Positions 61,180 to 64,000 of a stretch of 64,000 nucleotides of DNA are shown piece after piece (positions within the stretch are counted from its first letter, which is position 1; each line of letters begins with the position of its first letter). The notes under the pieces are model-generated. The model ran no database searches, was not told the origin of the DNA, and saw only the letters and a list, made by a program, of their open reading frames with translations. The position numbers and the translations under genes were made by a program. This stretch comes from Burkholderia lata (GTDB taxonomy: Bacteria > Pseudomonadota > Gammaproteobacteria > Burkholderiales > Burkholderiaceae): NCBI RefSeq assembly GCF_902499335.1, contig NZ_CABVQK010000005.1, positions 62,001 to 126,000 on the forward strand. The letters are read 5' to 3'.

Positions 61180-62031
61180 TCAGCGCAACGCGCCCTTCGC
61201 GCGCAGTTCGTGGCCGATGCGCACGATCTCGCGCTCGCCCTCCACCAGCGCGGCTGCGCTCGTGTGCACCGAGTAGTTGCCCAGATGCAGATCGTGCGGA
61301 TGCGGAACGGCCGTGCCGACCACGAAGCGCACATCGGTCACCGCTTCGAATTCGATCGGGGTGTCGGACGGGTCGAACACCACCAGTTCGCCCTGGCCGA
61401 CCGGATCCGGTACGCGCAGGCTGCCGTCCATCACGGCGGTCCAGCCGACGCTGCAGCCCGGCTGCGGCCGGCAGGTCCAGCGCTCGCCGGCCTTGAGCTG
61501 CACGACGACGTAGTGGAGGCCCGGCGGCGCATCGATCGGGCTGACCGCGTCGCCGCTGCGGCCGAGCAGCACGCGCGCCGGGCCGTCCGACGGGATGTCG
61601 GCGATCGACAGATGCTGGCTGAAGGCCGGCGCCAGCTCGCGCTCCGGCGGCAATGCAACCCACAGCTGGAACACCTTGACCGGCGGCACGACGGTACCGG
61701 TATGCCAGACCCCGCGCCCGGCGCTCATCCATTCGATGTCGCCCGCCACGGTCGTGCCTTCGTGGCCGGTGGATTCGGCATAGCTGCCTCGACCGTCGAT
61801 CACGAGCGTGAGCGTGGCGATCCCCGAATGCGGATGCCAGCCGAAGCCCGACCCGATCGACGCTTGCGTATCGACCAGATCGAGAAAGACGAACGGCTTG
61901 ATCATCTCGCCGACGTCGGACGGGCTCACCATCCGGACGATCGGCCCGTGCGCGCGGCCGCGCGTGCGGAAGATGACGTGACGGCTGGCGACGGCGACAT
62001 CGACGTCGGCAGGCTGCGTGGCAGGTGACAT
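61180..62031 (-). CDS. Pirin-family protein
   Basis: The 283-residue bicupin has the pirin N-terminal core FVFLDLVDTQASIGSGFGWHPHSG, with two metal His (H66, H68), then DIEWMSAGRGVWHTG (H110). Classical pirins have HSE here; the Glu metal ligand is replaced (H-T-G), so the iron site may be altered. The C-terminal half keeps the cupin shape. Pirins are non-heme iron proteins with quercetinase or redox-sensor roles. It is on the same strand as, and downstream of, azoR, 36 bases apart. Confidence 0.85.
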   Translation of the reverse strand: MSPATQPADVDVAVASRHVIFRTRGRAHGPIVRMVSPSDVGEMIKPFVFLDLVDTQASIGSGFGWHPHSGIATLTLVIDGRGSYAESTGHEGTTVAGDIEWMSAGRGVWHTGTVVPPVKVFQLWVALPPERELAPAFSQHLSIADIPSDGPARVLLGRSGDAVSPIDAPPGLHYVVVQLKAGERWTCRPQPGCSVGWTAVMDGSLRVPDPVGQGELVVFDPSDTPIEFEAVTDVRFVVGTAVPHPHDLHLGNYSVHTSAAALVEGEREIVRIGHELRAKGALR

Positions 62032-62067
62032 GGTGGTTCTCCGCTGGTCAGTCTCGTGTGCGTGGCA

Positions 62068-62673
62068 TCAGGCCGCGAGCGCAGCCGCCGCTTCCTTCGC
62101 CGATGCGATGGCGCCGCTGCGCAGATCCTGCCCCATCGCCACGCCTTCCGCGCGGATGAACGTGATGTCCGTGATGCCCAGGAAGCCGAACGCTGCTTTC
62201 AGATAGGTTTCCTGATGATCGAACGCCGCGGCAGGCGAACCTTCGCTGTACACGCCGCCGCGCGACGACGCAACGACCAGCTTCTTGCCGCCGCACAACC
62301 CGACCGGCCCGTTCTCGCCGTAACGGAACGTCGTGCCGGCCACCGAGATACGGTCGATCCACGCCTTCAGTTGCGATGCGATGCCGAAGTTGTACATCGG
62401 CGCGCCGATCACCACGATGTCCGCCGCGAGAAATTCGTCGAGCGCGCGCTGGCCGATCTCGACGTCCGCTTTCAGCGCGTCGGAAATCGGGGCGCCCTGC
62501 GCGGCAGCCAGATGGTCCGCCGTCAGATGGCCGATCGGCGTGGCGGCGAGATCGAGGCGCGTGACCGTGAGGCCCGGATCGCGGGCGCGGAACGTCGCGA
62601 CGACTTCCGCCGACAGTTCGCGGCTGACTGAGCCCTGACCGAGGATGCTGGAATCGATATGGAGCAGTTTCAT
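62068..62673 (-). CDS. azoR: FMN-dependent NADH:quinone/azo oxidoreductase
   Basis: The 201-residue flavodoxin-fold protein shows all AzoR features: an N-terminal phosphate loop in [18 protein letters not shown], the FMN-binding [18 protein letters not shown] (95-112), SRGGVYSEG, and [16 protein letters not shown] near the end. It reduces quinones and azo compounds by two electrons with NADH, protecting against quinone stress. It lies between YceI and pirin genes on the same strand, and the three form a typical LysR-controlled set. Confidence 0.92.
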   Translation of the reverse strand: MKLLHIDSSILGQGSVSRELSAEVVATFRARDPGLTVTRLDLAATPIGHLTADHLAAAQGAPISDALKADVEIGQRALDEFLAADIVVIGAPMYNFGIASQLKAWIDRISVAGTTFRYGENGPVGLCGGKKLVVASSRGGVYSEGSPAAAFDHQETYLKAAFGFLGITDITFIRAEGVAMGQDLRSGAIASAKEAAAALAA

Positions 62674-62694
62674 GCGTGTGTTCTCCGAACGGAA

Positions 62695-63273
62695 TTACTG
62701 TTTGAGCGCTTCGGCCGTGATCAGCAGCTTCGTCTTCATCTTGAAGCCGTACTGCTTGCCGTAGTCGAGGCCGAAATCGCTGCGGTCGAATTCGCCGACG
62801 GCGTCCACGCCGCACACTTCACGCTTGAGCATCGGGTGCGGCATGCACTTGAACGAATCGATCTTCAGCGTCACCGGCTTCGTGACGCCATGCAGCGTCA
62901 GGTTGCCGACCACCGACACCGGCTTGTCGCCGTCGAACTTGATCGCGCCCTTGTAGTTCGCCTGCGGGAACTTGGCGGCATCGAAGAATTCGGCCGTCTG
63001 CAGATGCTCGTCGAGCTTCGTGCTGCCGGTGTGGATCGACGCGATGTCGGTCGTCACGTCGACCGTGCCCGTCTTCGCCGCGCGGTCGAGCGTCACGGTG
63101 CCGCTCGACTTGTCGAACTTGCCGCGCCAGACCGACAGGCCGCCCATGTGGTCAGCCTCGAAGCTCGGGTACGTGTGGCTCGGGTCGAACTGGTACGTGA
63201 CGCTTTCGGCGAAGGCCGGGAACGACAGCGACGCTGCCAGTGCGCCTACGGCGATCATCAGATGCTTCTTCAA
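62695..63273 (-). CDS. YceI-family periplasmic lipid-binding protein, TTG start
   Basis: The 192-residue protein has a signal peptide (about 1-22, ending PAFAES) and a lipocalin-like YceI barrel: [54 protein letters not shown] and [13 protein letters not shown]. The family binds isoprenoid or polyprenyl lipids. The start is TTG 63273, with GGGAGA upstream; ATG 63258 would remove the Lys-Lys n-region of the signal. It begins 117 bases from the divergent LysR gene and probably heads the YceI-azoR-pirin operon. Confidence 0.88.
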   Translation of the reverse strand: MKKHLMIAVGALAASLSFPAFAESVTYQFDPSHTYPSFEADHMGGLSVWRGKFDKSSGTVTLDRAAKTGTVDVTTDIASIHTGSTKLDEHLQTAEFFDAAKFPQANYKGAIKFDGDKPVSVVGNLTLHGVTKPVTLKIDSFKCMPHPMLKREVCGVDAVGEFDRSDFGLDYGKQYGFKMKTKLLITAEALKQ

Positions 63274-63358
63274 CTCTTTCTCCCTGGAACGTAGTGGTTC
63301 GTCTGTAGTGTGAGAGCAGTATGGAGATTGAAGCTGCTTTACACTAGACGGATAAATA

Positions 63359-63373
63359 GGATTTGATTAATCC
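63359..63373. promoter_or_regulatory. Inverted repeat GGATT-TGATT-AATCC in the LysR/YceI intergenic region
   Basis: The perfect 5-bp arms lie 18 bases before the LysR ATG and about 86 before the YceI TTG. It is a likely LysR operator serving autoregulation and the divergent operon. Confidence 0.45.
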
Positions 63374-63390
63374 ATTTTTGGAGGAATCCG

Positions 63391-64000
63391 ATGCTCGATC
63401 TGAATGACCTCGCGCTGTTCGTCCAGGTCGTCCGCGCCGGCAGCTTCTCGGAAGCCGCGCGCCGCCTGCGCATGCCGGCCAATACGCTGAGCCGGCGCAT
63501 CGACCAGCTCGAAGGGCAACTCGGCACGCGCCTGCTGCATCGCTCGACCCGCAAGCTCGCGCCGAGCACGGAGGGGCAGGCGCTGTTCGAGCGCTATGCA
63601 CCGGCGCTCGACCGGATCTTCGAGATCGAGCGGCTGCATGCGGACGGGCAGGAACCGTCCGGCACCGTGCGCGTGACGGCGATGGCCGGCCTGTTCGAAA
63701 TTTTCCGGCTGGAATGGCTGGCCGAGTTCTATGTGCGCTATCCGCAGATCAGCATCGACTTCCTGCTCGACGACACGCCGTCCGACCTGATCGGCGAGCG
63801 CATCGACCTCGCGTTGCGCATGGGGATCGAGACCGGCAGCAGCTTTCGCGTGCGCCGGATCGCACCGGGCACGATGATCCTCGCCGCGAGCCCCGCCTAT
63901 CTGGAACGGTGCGGCACGCCGCGCACGCCGCGCGAACTCGCCGACCACGACTGCCTGACGGTGTCCGGCCGCCAGGGCCGCAGCATGTGGCGCCTGCAGG
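63391..64000 (+). CDS. LysR-family regulator, C-terminus beyond right edge
   Basis: GGAGGA precedes the ATG. The first 203 residues are present: a winged HTH (about 5-62, FVQVVRAGSFSEAARRLRMP followed by LEGQLGTRLLHRSTRKLAPS) and most of the co-inducer domain (from about 90). The wording (DLNDLALFVQVV..GSFSEAARRL.MP.NTLSRRI..LE) is the large CrgA/AaeR-like LysR group. It probably regulates the divergent YceI-azoR-pirin operon. Roughly the last 90-100 residues lie outside the window. Confidence 0.87.
   Translation, partial: MLDLNDLALFVQVVRAGSFSEAARRLRMPANTLSRRIDQLEGQLGTRLLHRSTRKLAPSTEGQALFERYAPALDRIFEIERLHADGQEPSGTVRVTAMAGLFEIFRLEWLAEFYVRYPQISIDFLLDDTPSDLIGERIDLALRMGIETGSSFRVRRIAPGTMILAASPAYLERCGTPRTPRELADHDCLTVSGRQGRSMWRLQ

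Overview
The window is a GC-rich stretch (strong third-position G/C bias) of a Burkholderia-type betaproteobacterial chromosome. The best fit is a secondary replicon of the Burkholderia cepacia complex: catabolic operons, many LysR regulators, a chromate/cobalt-nickel resistance block, an alternative cytochrome oxidase and a trimeric autotransporter adhesin cluster sit side by side, and I saw no rRNA, tRNA or ribosomal-protein genes. The taxon is inferred from gene content and style only.

Region by region. (1) 1-12.9 kb holds CoA-linked catabolism. A divergent acyl-CoA dehydrogenase start lies at the left edge, followed by hydratase-2/MaoC, SDR, thiolase, acyl-CoA synthetase and CaiB/BaiF CoA-transferase; then a LysR regulator, the remains of a decayed operon, an MBL-fold hydrolase, an aldehyde dehydrogenase and a GMC alcohol oxidase/dehydrogenase. 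Together they could convert an unidentified alcohol to aldehyde, acid, CoA thioester and beta-oxidation products. (2) 13-21.4 kb has a DUF1330 protein, an MFS transporter and a double-length tandem UvrA with a TTG start, behind a textbook LexA box. (3) 21.9-27 kb is a metal block: DUF1289 protein, DmeF/DmeR, a periplasmic cupredoxin, and ChrB-ChrA. (4) 27.3-34 kb has an HxlR regulator divergent from DoxX-SDR, a short DD-peptidase, and a LysR / dicarboxylate symporter / double-domain Asp-Glu racemase set. (5) 34.2-39.9 kb is one tightly overlapping operon for a caa3-type oxidase that ends with a Tat-exported HiPIP. (6) 40-45.7 kb is a patchwork of small conserved or unknown genes, with visibly lower GC from about 42.2 kb. 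It includes an ABC-F ATPase preceded by a 28-codon leader peptide with a strong Shine-Dalgarno, and a 421-bp internally deleted IS1182-like element. (7) 45.7-56 kb is a surface-adhesion module: OmpA lipoprotein, a 1607-residue trimeric autotransporter, a 1.4-kb AT-richer intergenic region with a 21-bp-phased direct repeat, and a response regulator (receiver + AraC-type HTH) overlapping a 7TM-DISM histidine kinase. (8) 56-60.8 kb is a YtfQRT-YjfF-like sugar ABC importer. (9) 61-64 kb holds pirin, AzoR and YceI genes divergent from a LysR regulator cut by the right edge.

The most notable items are the leader-peptide ABC-F cassette, the HiPIP-caa3 operon, the SOS-box-controlled tandem UvrA, the tandem racemase with one half missing a catalytic cysteine, the miniaturised IS, and the phased repeats before the two-component system. 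No CRISPR array, prophage, toxin-antitoxin pair or replication origin was recognised.
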